47,688 nt of DNA, taken from positions 1 to 47,688 of the forward strand of contig JBBDXD010000005.1 in assembly GCA_040902535.1 (NCBI GenBank). Reading direction: 5' to 3'. The translations under genes were made by a program, and so were the position numbers. Positions 1 through 7,893 of this stretch are shown here, one piece after another (position 1 is the stretch's first letter; every line of letters starts with the position of its first letter). The DNA is from Dehalococcoidia bacterium (GTDB lineage Bacteria; Chloroflexota; Dehalococcoidia; DSTF01; JACRBR01). A model generated the notes under the pieces. That model was not told the DNA's origin. It saw only the letters and a program-made list of their open reading frames with translations, and ran no database searches.

Positions 1-22
1 ATCGATCGCGATCGTTTTGGCC

Positions 23-511
23 TCATACCGGGGCGCCCCCACTTGACCGGTGCCGGTCGAACTCGCTGAACTCGTCCTCCTCCACCTGTGGCACCGCGCT
101 CACGCGCGTGCGGCTCGCCGGCGACATGCCGAACTCCCCGAGCAACAGGCGCATCTGGTCGAGCGCCTTGTTCGCGATCGCCAGGTACGGGCTCTGCATC
201 GGAAAGCCGTTCGGGCTCTTCACGACGACGCCGTACTTCTGGAGCGCCTGCTGCGCCTCGACCCAGCGTCCCCAGGCGTCGCAGTACAGCGCGAGCGCGG
301 CGCGGTCGATGCGTGCAAGCAGCCCCAGCTGCGCCAACTCGGGCGCGATGCGCCGCCACTCGCGCTTCGCCGCCTTGCTCAGTTCGCGCGGACATGACGG
401 GAGGTCCGACGTGACCTGAGGCTCGTGGCCGTGCATGCGGTGTTTGCGCAGCGTGCCATGGAGGCGCTTCACGTTCGTCGGCAGGGGCTTCGCACCCGGC
501 TTCACCGACAC
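23..511 (-). CDS. Phage terminase small subunit, P27 family
   Basis: The 162-residue product looks like a P27-family terminase small subunit, the protein that recognises the packaging site and guides the large subunit to phage DNA. A basic N-terminus (residues 1-30) leads into the family core, with the helical stretch PRELSKAAKREWRRIAPELA followed by a region on the pattern of LLARIDRAALALYCDAWGRW. The C-terminal part (about 95-130) has NGFPMQSPYLAIANKALDQM, which matches the usual P27 'QxSPyl.ianka..qm' block. Length is normal for the family. The large subunit would be expected further left on the same strand, outside the window. It lies in the same element as the primase-polymerase/helicase gene to its right. 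The family call rests on motif recognition only. Confidence 0.78.
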   Translation of the reverse strand: MSVKPGAKPLPTNVKRLHGTLRKHRMHGHEPQVTSDLPSCPRELSKAAKREWRRIAPELAQLGLLARIDRAALALYCDAWGRWVEAQQALQKYGVVVKSPNGFPMQSPYLAIANKALDQMRLLLGEFGMSPASRTRVSAVPQVEEDEFSEFDRHRSSGGAPV

Positions 512-616
512 CCCCCTAGGTCAATCTGGCCACGCACACGCGGCCGCAGCGGGCGCTCTGCGCTTGTGAGGTTGTAGAGATGTGACCGGCCTCCCCCTCG
601 CGCTACCATCGGCGCG

Positions 617-787
617 ATGGTGCATGTCGGCATCGGCTTTGTGATCGTTGCGCTCACGTGCGTGGGGCTGACGGCGATCTCGTTCGTCGCCGGACCGGAC
701 GTGAGCACGCCGTTCGCCGTGGGTTCATTCGTCGCGCTCGGCACGTCGGGCGCGTTTCTCGCGTACGTGTTGCGGCATAGGATGTGA
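617..787 (+). CDS. Small two-helix membrane protein of the integrated element
   Basis: This 56-codon frame starts with ATG and encodes two hydrophobic segments (about residues 4-25 and 33-52) separated by a short polar turn with a GPD, ending in a basic tail (RHRM). It is the only plus-strand gene in the element. The box TACCAT at 604-609 lies 7 nt before the ATG, the spacing seen at several leaderless genes in this window. Function is unknown. The size and topology would suit a holin-like or superinfection-type membrane protein, but nothing specific supports either. Confidence 0.5.
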   Translation: MVHVGIGFVIVALTCVGLTAISFVAGPDVSTPFAVGSFVALGTSGAFLAYVLRHRM

Positions 788-814
788 CCTATCTGGTCAT
801 AGCGATCGGCGCGG

Positions 815-962
815 CTGGCAACCGGTTGGCAGCCGACGCCCTGCCAAGCGGGAAGGCTGCGGCGCGCTTGGCAGCCGCTAGCCTTTAGGCCCACCGTTGC
901 CAACCGCCAACCGAGACTCGGCGGGGCGCTTGGCAACTGGTTGGCAACTCGGCAGTTGCCAA
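815..962. repeat. TTGGCA iteron cluster, candidate replication origin
   Basis: Seven exact copies of the hexamer TTGGCA, in either orientation, occur within about 140 bp: forward at 826, 868, 930 and 941, and as TGCCAA at 842, 898 and 957. A one-mismatch copy (CTGGCA) is at 815. Most are followed by AC or GC. The cluster sits directly between the stop codon of the primase-polymerase/helicase gene (969) and the small membrane gene. It looks like iterons for a replication initiator. There is no pronounced AT-rich tract between the copies, which weakens the origin reading. Confidence 0.55.
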
Positions 963-968
963 GCGAAC

Positions 969-2819
969 TCATGCGTCCTCCTCGTCGAAGTCCGGCAGAC
1001 GATACGACTTGGCGCGCTTCGCCTGGTCCTCGTCGGCAACGAACTCGATCAGCCGATCGTCCTTCACCAGGTCGCGGATGCGGTCTTTGACGGTGCGCTC
1101 GCCGGCGCCGGTCGCCTGCGCGACGATCGGGACCAGCTCCGTGCCTCGAATGCCGTCTGGTCCCGCGTGAAACACCTGCGTGAGGATGTCGTCGTCACTG
1201 ACCTTGCTCGCCGCCTTGCGCTCGCTCGCGGAGTAGTTGATCGTCTCCCGGTCGAAGTCGAGAGTGAGGTCAGACAGGCCATCTTCCGCGTCGCGCACCT
1301 TCGTCCACTCCGCGTTCAGACGATCAGGGACCTTCGCGTCCTTCTCGATGCTCAGGCAGAAGCTCAGCCAACCGGCGAGCGCCGTCGATCCGCGGATGCG
1401 GTCCGTGCCGCTGTCGCGCTTCGTGAGCGGCGGCTTCTTCCGGTCGTGGTGCGCGCCGATGAGCGCGCACCGGTTGCGTACGATGATCGCATCGAGCAAA
1501 CCGGTGAGCTGCGCCATCTCCTGCGAGGAGTTCTCGTCCCACGTGTGCGCATTGCGGAGCGGGTCGATGATGACGACTTCAGCGCCCGCTTCGGCGATCA
1601 AGCGCTCGAGTTCGTCGGCGCCGTCGTCCGTTGCGAGGTTCAACTGCGTGAGCACGATCTGGTAGCGCGCCTTCACGTCCGCCGATGCGGCCGCCCAGAC
1701 CTTCTTCAGCCGACGCCGCAAGCCTCGTCTCGATCCTTCCAGCGCCACATGCAGCACGCGCCGCGGTTGAGGGACGGGAAACCCGAGGAAGGGCGCCGCT
1801 TCGGCCAGACAGCGGCCGAGCCGCAGGAGCAGGTTCGTCTTTCCGATGCCGGTGCTGCCGGCGACGAAGCCCTTGCCGTCGATCGGGAGGATGGCGCCGT
1901 CCGAGCCGTCGCCGACGACCACGTCGAGCGGGGCGTCGTCCCCGTTGAGCCACTCATCGAGGCTCTCTAGACGTTGCACCGTGTTCGGCGAAGGCTCTGT
2001 GATAGAAGGCGAGGGCGTGCGCTGCTGCTTCCGTTCGATGAAGTAGCGCGCGATGTCATCCACCTCTTGTTCGGCCAGTGGCGGAGTGCAGATGGCCCGG
2101 TTCACGGCCTGCAACGCTGCCCGGAAGGCCTCGGGCGAGATGCCCTCCGTCCACATCCAGCCGGCGTGGCTCGTGATCGCCGCGTGTCGCCCGCCCTCTC
2201 CCACCATCGCCCCGACGTCCCGGAACGCTGCCTTCTGCGGCGTGTGGCGCAACGTGTGGCCACACCCGGCCAGCGTGTCGCGCAGCCAGGCGATCGAGTC
2301 GGCGACCTCAATGGGCCGGACGCCCGGAGGGCTCAGCAGTTCGTAGTGGCTCGCTCCGACACGGCTCGGTGGCACCAGCACGTATCCACCCACCGCTTTC
2401 AGATCGCCGAAGGCCCGTCCATCTTCGAGGAGCAGTTTCTGGGTCGGGACGCCCGCGCAACGGATGGCGATGTGGAGGCCGCGCTTTCGCGTCCGTACGA
2501 CTTCGGTGATCTGCGGGAGCTCGGGGAACGCGGCAAGCACGGCGTCGGCCACTTCGATCAGGTCGATGTCGATGCGCGGCTCGTCGTCGGTACGCACACC
2601 CACGTTCGCGTCCGGCCACTGCTCCCACCAACGATCGAGCGTGGTAGGATCGGCCGACGCCTCAAGCAGTCCCCGCATGGTTCGCGGGTGCTTACCTGGA
2701 CTCGGGCATTCTGTGCGCTTCGGGCACTTGCAGACGCCACTCGCGTCGGTCGACCACAGCGGGACGACACACGCGCCCCCGAGGGCGCGCGTCTTGGCCG
2801 CTTCCAACAGCGCATTCAA
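969..2819 (-). CDS. Bifunctional primase-polymerase / RepA-type helicase
   Basis: The 616-residue protein carries the replication module of the integrated element. Residues 10-180 form a prim-pol domain: a Cys cluster (C30, C32, C38), the metal-binding pair D84/D86 (RIDIDLI) and the conserved H116 (RGLHIAIR). Residues 205-262 match the PriCT-1 helical domain. A RepA/DnaB-like AAA ATPase follows, with Walker A GSTGIGKT at 321-328 and Walker B VVIIDP at 415-420, then AHHDRKKPP and RGSTALAGW motifs typical of AAA_25. The C-terminal part (about 545-610) looks like a winged helix. The start used is TTG at 2819; no clear ribosome site is visible, so a start a few codons inside is possible. Such proteins prime and unwind phage or plasmid replicons; here the gene lies between the comM junction and an iteron cluster. 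Confidence 0.88.
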   Translation of the reverse strand: MNALLEAAKTRALGGACVVPLWSTDASGVCKCPKRTECPSPGKHPRTMRGLLEASADPTTLDRWWEQWPDANVGVRTDDEPRIDIDLIEVADAVLAAFPELPQITEVVRTRKRGLHIAIRCAGVPTQKLLLEDGRAFGDLKAVGGYVLVPPSRVGASHYELLSPPGVRPIEVADSIAWLRDTLAGCGHTLRHTPQKAAFRDVGAMVGEGGRHAAITSHAGWMWTEGISPEAFRAALQAVNRAICTPPLAEQEVDDIARYFIERKQQRTPSPSITEPSPNTVQRLESLDEWLNGDDAPLDVVVGDGSDGAILPIDGKGFVAGSTGIGKTNLLLRLGRCLAEAAPFLGFPVPQPRRVLHVALEGSRRGLRRRLKKVWAAASADVKARYQIVLTQLNLATDDGADELERLIAEAGAEVVIIDPLRNAHTWDENSSQEMAQLTGLLDAIIVRNRCALIGAHHDRKKPPLTKRDSGTDRIRGSTALAGWLSFCLSIEKDAKVPDRLNAEWTKVRDAEDGLSDLTLDFDRETINYSASERKAASKVSDDDILTQVFHAGPDGIRGTELVPIVAQATGAGERTVKDRIRDLVKDDRLIEFVADEDQAKRAKSYRLPDFDEEDA

Positions 2820-2865
2820 AGCTGAACCACTCTCTGTAGGCTGCTGTAGTTCTGACCTGCACGGA

Positions 2866-3342
2866 TGCCCCTGCGGCTTCTACGGCGACCCCACGAAAGA
2901 GTGCACCTGCTCCGAATCGACGGTCAGCCGCTACCAAAAACGCATCTCCGGGCCGCTCCTGGACCGCATCGACATCTTCGTCGAAGTCCCGCGCGTCGAA
3001 TACGAAAAGCTGGCCGCCGAGACCGAAGGCGAAAGCTCCGAGATCGTGCGCGACCGCGTCGAGCGCACGCGCGCCGTGCAGACGCAGCGTTTCGAAGGCA
3101 CGCGCCTGGTCTGCAACGCGGAAATGACGCCGACCGAAGTGCGCGAGCACTGCCAGTCGAAGCTCGACGAGCAGGCGCAGTCCCTGCTCCGCCTGGCGAT
3201 GGCGCAACTCTCGCTCTCGGCGCGCGCGTTCCATCGCGTGCTGAAGCTCGCACGCACCATCGCCGACATGGCCAGCTCCGAGCCGATCGCAGCACAGCAT
3301 CTCGCGGAGGCGATCCAGTACCGCCAGCGGGTGCGGGGTTAG
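2866..3342 (+). pseudogene. comM: comM/yifB 3' fragment, split by an integrated element
   Basis: The reading frame from 2866 encodes the last 158 residues of a ComM/YifB Mg-chelatase-like AAA+ ATPase, beginning at CPCGFYGDPTKECTC, then KRISGPLLDRIDIFVEVPR, and ending in the family's C-terminal helical domain (LSARAFHRVLKLARTIADM). Full-length ComM is about 500 residues, so roughly two thirds is missing. Upstream of 2866 the frame runs into the antisense of the primase gene with no homology to ComM. ComM is a branch-migration helicase used in natural transformation. In Acinetobacter baumannii it is a known insertion site for resistance islands. The missing 5' part is expected left of the window, beyond the element. 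Confidence 0.85.
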
Positions 3343-4349
3343 GCGCTCGTCACAGCGTGGCTCCAGCGCCACATCGTGATGTCGGTCACATCGTCGATGA
3401 TGAGTTGGAGCGCGATCGTATCGCCTTCGCCGACAACTTGAGACTCAGCGCGTAGCAGCGTGGTGCCCCAGTGTGTTTGCGGGCTGGCAGGGCCCGTATC
3501 GAATTGAATCTCGTCGTCGAAGATCACGGAGAAGTACAACACGAAGCCGTCGAGGCGGCCGGGCTGCGTCACCGTGCGTTCGTACCGCGCGCGTCCCGGA
3601 ACGCCGTCGGCGTCCATGGCCTCGATATCGAACGACATCACGGGCTCGGGTTCACCGAGCAGGTGATCGACGTCCGAAGGACGGATCGGTGCGTGGTAGT
3701 AGTGCCGCGGCAGGCTCGACGCCCACTCGCGCATCGCCGCGAAGTCGATGCCATCGATCCGCTGCTCCCAAATGAACGGCACGCGCCGCTCGTCCCGCAT
3801 CTGCACGGGCTCGACGTACAACTCGAACTTTGCCGGCACGATCTTGCCGCCAGGCTTCAGGACACGGTCGCGCAGATCGATCAGATTGGCGACCATATTC
3901 TCATTCAACAGGATGTCGCCGATCTGCTCGTGGATGATCACATCGGCTTTGCCTTCGGGCAGATTGAAGTCGCGACTGTTCGTGCGTACGAACTCGATGT
4001 TGGCGATGCCGTTCGCGCCCGCGACGGCCTGCGCCTTCTCGATGATGTTCGAATGGTCCAGCGCGTAGATCTTCTTCGGCCGCATGGCGCTCGCGAAGAA
4101 CGAGAGGATCCCGTTGCCCGTGCCCAGGTCGATGACCACATCGCCCTCTTTCACGTAGCGTGCGATCGCCCGATGATAGGACTCGGTACGGACAGTGTCC
4201 GCGAGCATGATGTCGTGTTCGTAGAGTCCGGAGAACTGTTGAGCGTTTTTGACGTCGTAGTACACGCGCCGAACGTACTTGTTCGCCTTCAGCCTGTCTC
4301 GCACCGAAAGAAGAAGGCGAACCCCGGACTCCGCCACGCTCGCCATCAT
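3339..4349 (-). CDS. PRMT-like SAM-dependent methyltransferase
   Basis: The protein has a Rossmann methyltransferase core with motif I VIDLGTGNGILSFFA, an acidic strand-2 end (YALDHS), and the block IHEQIGDILLNENMV, in which two glutamates nine residues apart match the 'double-E' loop of protein arginine methyltransferases. The region before motif I (YEHDIMLADTVRTESYHRAI) also matches PRMTs. The C-terminal half is a beta-barrel-like extension, as in PRMTs. The frame is open to 4436, but a TATGCT box (4432-4437) overlaps that codon; the ATGs at 4349 and 4346, behind GGAG, are better starts. The stop overlaps that of the comM fragment (convergent). Substrate is unknown. Related bacterial proteins exist, so protein, peptide or small-molecule methylation are all possible. 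Confidence 0.75.
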   Translation of the reverse strand: MMASVAESGVRLLLSVRDRLKANKYVRRVYYDVKNAQQFSGLYEHDIMLADTVRTESYHRAIARYVKEGDVVIDLGTGNGILSFFASAMRPKKIYALDHSNIIEKAQAVAGANGIANIEFVRTNSRDFNLPEGKADVIIHEQIGDILLNENMVANLIDLRDRVLKPGGKIVPAKFELYVEPVQMRDERRVPFIWEQRIDGIDFAAMREWASSLPRHYYHAPIRPSDVDHLLGEPEPVMSFDIEAMDADGVPGRARYERTVTQPGRLDGFVLYFSVIFDDEIQFDTGPASPQTHWGTTLLRAESQVVGEGDTIALQLIIDDVTDITMWRWSHAVTSA

Positions 4350-4441
4350 GCGCTCCGCTTTCCCCGCGCCGGCAACGGGACTTCCCTGCGACGGTCGGCC
4401 CGCATCGTAGCCGGCCGGCGCGGTCTGCCGGAGCATACGGC

Positions 4442-4972
4442 TTGACGGCCGGCGCCGCCATCGTCGTCGCGTTCCGGCTCGTCGTGCCGCTGCTGATCTT
4501 CCGCCACCCGCTCGCCGGCGGCATCGCTGCGCTGATCGCCGACGCGATCGATGTCGTACTCATCTCGGTCATGCAACTCGGCGACTTCGGCGGCCATTAC
4601 CACACCACAGACAAGCTGCTCGATTCGTACTACCTGGCGATCGAGTGGACCGTCGCGTTCGGCTGGGACAGCCCCTGGGCGCGCTGGCCGGCGCTCGTCC
4701 TGTTCCCGTACCGCATCATCGGCGTCGCGCTCTTCGAGACGACGGGCGAACGCGTCATGCTGTTCATCTTCCCGAACATGTTCGGGAACTGGTGGCTGTA
4801 CTGCCTGCTCGTCGCACGCTTCTTCCCGTCGATCTACCCACGATCGTTGCGCACGACGGCCGTCCCGATGCTTCTACTGCTGATCCCGAAGATGGCTCAG
4901 GAATACGTCCTGCACTATCGCGAAGCGCAGCCCTGGGATTGGATGCAGCGCAACATCTTCGGCATCGACTAG
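4442..4972 (+). CDS. Multi-spanning membrane protein of unknown function
   Basis: The 176-residue product begins at TTG and has about four to five hydrophobic segments (roughly residues 5-22, 28-45, 75-95, 108-125 and 135-152), with an aromatic-rich loop (GGHYHTTDKLLDSYYLAIEWT) and a short polar tail (QPWDWMQRNIFGID). It is divergent from the methyltransferase gene and ends convergently against the esterase gene. I do not recognise the family. The conserved-looking HYHTTDKLLD loop could hold functional residues. The start is uncertain because no Shine-Dalgarno sequence or clear -10 box precedes the TTG. Confidence 0.6.
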   Translation: MTAGAAIVVAFRLVVPLLIFRHPLAGGIAALIADAIDVVLISVMQLGDFGGHYHTTDKLLDSYYLAIEWTVAFGWDSPWARWPALVLFPYRIIGVALFETTGERVMLFIFPNMFGNWWLYCLLVARFFPSIYPRSLRTTAVPMLLLLIPKMAQEYVLHYREAQPWDWMQRNIFGID

Positions 4973-5922
4973 CGCACCGCGATCGCGTGCGCCTCGAAGA
5001 ACGCCCACAGTACCTGCGAAGCGTCGAGCTGCTGCGTCGTGAAGCCTAGCTGTGCGATCTCCACCGGCGAGCCCGGCCACGTGTGGCCGCCACCGATCAC
5101 CGAGTAGAGCAGCGCATCGCCGTCACCGCCCAGGCAACGCTTGAACGTCGAAAGCTCCACTTCCGGCGAAGGGCGCGAGATCACAGGCAGCGCGTCGCAG
5201 CCCAGGCCGCGCGCCCACTCCGTCATCGACCTCCGCACCGAGGGGAAGGCCACCGCACCCGCGTCAATCGACGTCGTGCCGCCCTCGATCGGCGCGATCC
5301 GGTCGTCGCTGCCATGAAACGCGATCGCCGGCACACTCGCGCGACACGCCTGGAACACCGACGCCACGACGGCCAGCGCCGCGATGCGGTCCGCCGAGGC
5401 GCACGCCGCCGCCTGCGCCATGCCGCCGCCGTCAGAGAACCCGGCGAGATAGACGCGTGTCTCGTCGATGCAGTACTGGGCGCTGAATTCCGTGAGCATC
5501 GCGCCGACGAACCCGACGTCGTCCGGGCCGCCGGCGTCGTTCCGCGCGTTCCAGCGTCCGCCCTCGCTAGCCGGGTTGAGCATCACCAGCACGAAGCCGT
5601 GCTCGTCGGAGAGCGCCGGCAGGTCGCTCAGCGCCGCGAAGTTCTCCGCCGGCAGGTCCAGGCCGGTAAACCCGAACACCAGCGGCGCCGCCTCCGCGCC
5701 CGAATACCCTGCGGGCACGTGGATCACCCACGTCCGGTCTCCGCCGGGAGAGGTGGCCGCGCGATCGCCGGCAGGCTGAGGGCGCGACGGTGTGCATCCG
5801 GGGACCACGCTGGGCGTCGCCACCCCTGCCGGCGACGCCGGGGAGGCGCCGGAGCCGCCTTCATCACACGCGGCGAGGAGCAACGCCAGCGCGGCCATGG
5901 CGGGGACCAGTGCGCGAATCAC
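4969..5922 (-). CDS. Secreted PHB-depolymerase/LpqC-like esterase lipoprotein
   Basis: The 317-residue product is an alpha/beta hydrolase of the polyhydroxybutyrate depolymerase (LpqC) type. It starts with a lipoprotein signal (MIRALVPAMAALALLLAAC, lipobox LAAC), then a Ser/Pro/Ala-rich linker. The nucleophile lies in GFSDGG, the acid in HGSDDRIAP and the catalytic His in GGGHTWPG. It should be an exported, lipid-anchored esterase acting on polyesters or feruloyl-type esters. The start chosen is GTG at 5922, because TACCAT (5929-5934) lies 6 nt upstream and the longer frame to 5976 would spoil the signal peptide. Substrate cannot be read from sequence. Confidence 0.82.
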   Translation of the reverse strand: MIRALVPAMAALALLLAACDEGGSGASPASPAGVATPSVVPGCTPSRPQPAGDRAATSPGGDRTWVIHVPAGYSGAEAAPLVFGFTGLDLPAENFAALSDLPALSDEHGFVLVMLNPASEGGRWNARNDAGGPDDVGFVGAMLTEFSAQYCIDETRVYLAGFSDGGGMAQAAACASADRIAALAVVASVFQACRASVPAIAFHGSDDRIAPIEGGTTSIDAGAVAFPSVRRSMTEWARGLGCDALPVISRPSPEVELSTFKRCLGGDGDALLYSVIGGGHTWPGSPVEIAQLGFTTQQLDASQVLWAFFEAHAIAVR

Positions 5923-6095
5923 GCGCCGATGGTAGCACGGATTCCGCCGCCCAAGCCGATGATTACAGCGGGTCAAACGGGGTCGGGGGACTCCATGGCG
6001 CTGCCCCTATGGGTGTTACCCCCTCGCACATGTGTCGAAGCTCAGGCCGATACAACATTGAGATTGCCTGAGACGACGCACGAAGAGGGATTGCC

Positions 6096-6542
6096 ATGTA
6101 CAAGCACCTACTCGTCACGCTCGACGGGACGCCGCGCTCCGAGGCCGTCGTGCCGCACGCGCTCGACGTAGCGAAATCCATGCACGCCACCATCACGCTG
6201 CTCCGTGTGGTCGATGCGGTGGCCGCCGACTGGAGCGAGCGCGGCGCCATGGGCAAAAGCCAGGCCGAAACCACCATCCGGTCGATGTTCGCCGACCAGG
6301 CGCAGACGTACCTCGAGCGCGTCGCGACGCAGATCAGCCGCTCCGACGTCCGTGTGCACACGTTGGTGAAACAGGGTCCGCCGGCCCGTCAGATCATCAA
6401 CACCGCGAAAGAGGTCGACGCCGACGCCATCGCGATGTCGACGCACTCACGGCGCGGCATCAACCGGCTGATGTTCGGCAGCGTCGCGGAGCAAGTGCTC
6501 CACGAGTCGAGCCTGCCGATCATCCTGGTCCGCTCGGCCTAG
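6096..6542 (+). CDS. Universal stress protein (UspA family)
   Basis: The product is a single-domain universal stress protein of 148 residues. The start MYKHLLVTLDGT has the Asp that contacts adenine in ATP-binding members. The C-terminal STHSRRGINRLMFGSVAEQVLHES block matches the family's nucleotide-binding loop (G-x-GS-type) and ends in the usual PIILVR strand. Such proteins form dimers in the cytoplasm and respond to starvation, oxygen or energy stress. GAGG lies before the ATG. The gene stands alone and its stop overlaps that of the convergent acyl-CoA dehydrogenase gene (shared CTAG at 6539-6542). Confidence 0.9.
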   Translation: MYKHLLVTLDGTPRSEAVVPHALDVAKSMHATITLLRVVDAVAADWSERGAMGKSQAETTIRSMFADQAQTYLERVATQISRSDVRVHTLVKQGPPARQIINTAKEVDADAIAMSTHSRRGINRLMFGSVAEQVLHESSLPIILVRSA

Positions 6543-7762
6543 AGCAGGTCCCCCGTCGCGCTGCGCGTCTTGCCGGTCTCCTGGAAGGCCGCCATGACGT
6601 GCTTCGCGATCTGCGACTGGTGTACTTCGTCCGCACCGTCGACGAGGCGCGCCGCGCGCGCATTACGCATCATCCGCTCAAGCGGCGTGTCGGTCGAATA
6701 CCCGAGCGCGCCGTGCACCTGGATCGCCCGGTCGACGATCTTCCAGAGCGTATTCGCCACGTGGTGCTTTGCGAACGAGACTTCTTGCTTGAACGGCAAC
6801 CCGTTCTCGATCTTGTACGCAGCGTGCAAGACCATCAGCTTCGCCGCGTACAGCTCCATCGCCGAGTCGGCCATCATCCACTGGATCGCCTGCTTGTCGG
6901 CGAGCGGCGCGCCGTGCAACTGCCGCTTCAGCGCGCGGTCGACGAGCATCTCCAGCGCATTCTCCGCATTGCCGATCCACCGCATGCAGTGCGCGAGCCG
7001 CGCCGGTCCCAGGCGCGCCTGCCCCAGCAGGTGACCATGGCCGCGCTGCCCCAGCATGTTCTCGGCAGGGACGCGCAGATTCGTGATGCGGATCTCGCAG
7101 TGATTGCCCTGCCCCGCCATCGTGTCGATGTCCCGGACGATCTCCCAGCCGTCCGCGGGCAGGTCGACGAGAAACGCCGAGTTGCGCGCCTGCGGCGGAT
7201 CGGCGTCCGGGTCGGTGCGCGCGATCAAGATCGCGAAGCGCGCGCCCTTCGCGCCGGAAATAAACCACTTGTGGCCGTTGATTACCCAGTCGTCGCCGTC
7301 TTTCTGCGCGAAGGTCTGGATGCCCGTCGGGTCGGAGCCCGCCACTTCCGGCTCCGTCATCGCAAAGCACGACCGCGAGCGCCCTTCTGTCAGCGGCCGC
7401 AGGTACTTTTCCTTCTGCGCCGGGCTCGCGTGATGCAGCAGGGTGTGCATGTTGCCCTCGTCGGGCGCCTGCGCATTCAGCACATACGGCCCGATGCCGG
7501 TGCGCCCCGCTTCCGCGGAGACGAACGCCATGGCCGTAATCCCCAGTCCCATGCCGTCCCATTCCGTCGGCATGTGGGGGTTCCAGAGCCCCAGGTCCTT
7601 CGCGCGCTGCCGCAGGCCCGCGATCGCGCTGATGTAATCGTTGCGCGCGGATTCGTTATTGCGTAGCTTCTCCTCCGTGGGACGGACTTCGTCGTCCATG
7701 AATGTGCGCACACGCTGTCGGACCTCTTCGACGTCCGGGGGAAGCGCGAAATCGATGGGCAT
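6539..7762 (-). CDS. Acyl-CoA dehydrogenase, ACAD10/11-like
   Basis: This 407-residue flavoprotein oxidises an acyl-CoA to the enoyl-CoA with FAD. It shows the N-terminal helical domain, the FAD/substrate motif CFAMTEPEVAGSDPTG, the WVINGHKWFISGA strand, and the C-terminal IQVHGALGYSTDTPLERMMRNARAARLVDGADEVH. The DGADEVH form, with Asp in place of the EG pair of short-chain enzymes, is typical of the ACAD10/11 and FadE-type branch. The start at 7762 is set by AGGAGG 8 nt upstream; the frame is open to 7852. The divergent gene at 7894 encodes the APH-type kinase domain that is fused to this dehydrogenase in animals, so the two probably act together. Confidence 0.92.
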   Translation of the reverse strand: MPIDFALPPDVEEVRQRVRTFMDDEVRPTEEKLRNNESARNDYISAIAGLRQRAKDLGLWNPHMPTEWDGMGLGITAMAFVSAEAGRTGIGPYVLNAQAPDEGNMHTLLHHASPAQKEKYLRPLTEGRSRSCFAMTEPEVAGSDPTGIQTFAQKDGDDWVINGHKWFISGAKGARFAILIARTDPDADPPQARNSAFLVDLPADGWEIVRDIDTMAGQGNHCEIRITNLRVPAENMLGQRGHGHLLGQARLGPARLAHCMRWIGNAENALEMLVDRALKRQLHGAPLADKQAIQWMMADSAMELYAAKLMVLHAAYKIENGLPFKQEVSFAKHHVANTLWKIVDRAIQVHGALGYSTDTPLERMMRNARAARLVDGADEVHQSQIAKHVMAAFQETGKTRSATGDLL

Positions 7763-7893
7763 GTGACCGTCCTCCTGGTGCATCGTGAGCGCGCGGGCCG
7801 GCAGCGCGAAGACTGAGCGCCGTTCATCCAGCGTGGAGATTGTAATCCTCATGGATTCTTACGTCACGAAGCCAGCCAAGCGGAGGCAGTCCA

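Noticed and set aside
502-972. Minus-strand open frame of 156 codons across the iteron region
   Set aside because: It spans the iterons and the small plus-strand gene, has low-complexity sequence and no recognisable domain; it is best explained as a chance frame in GC-rich DNA.
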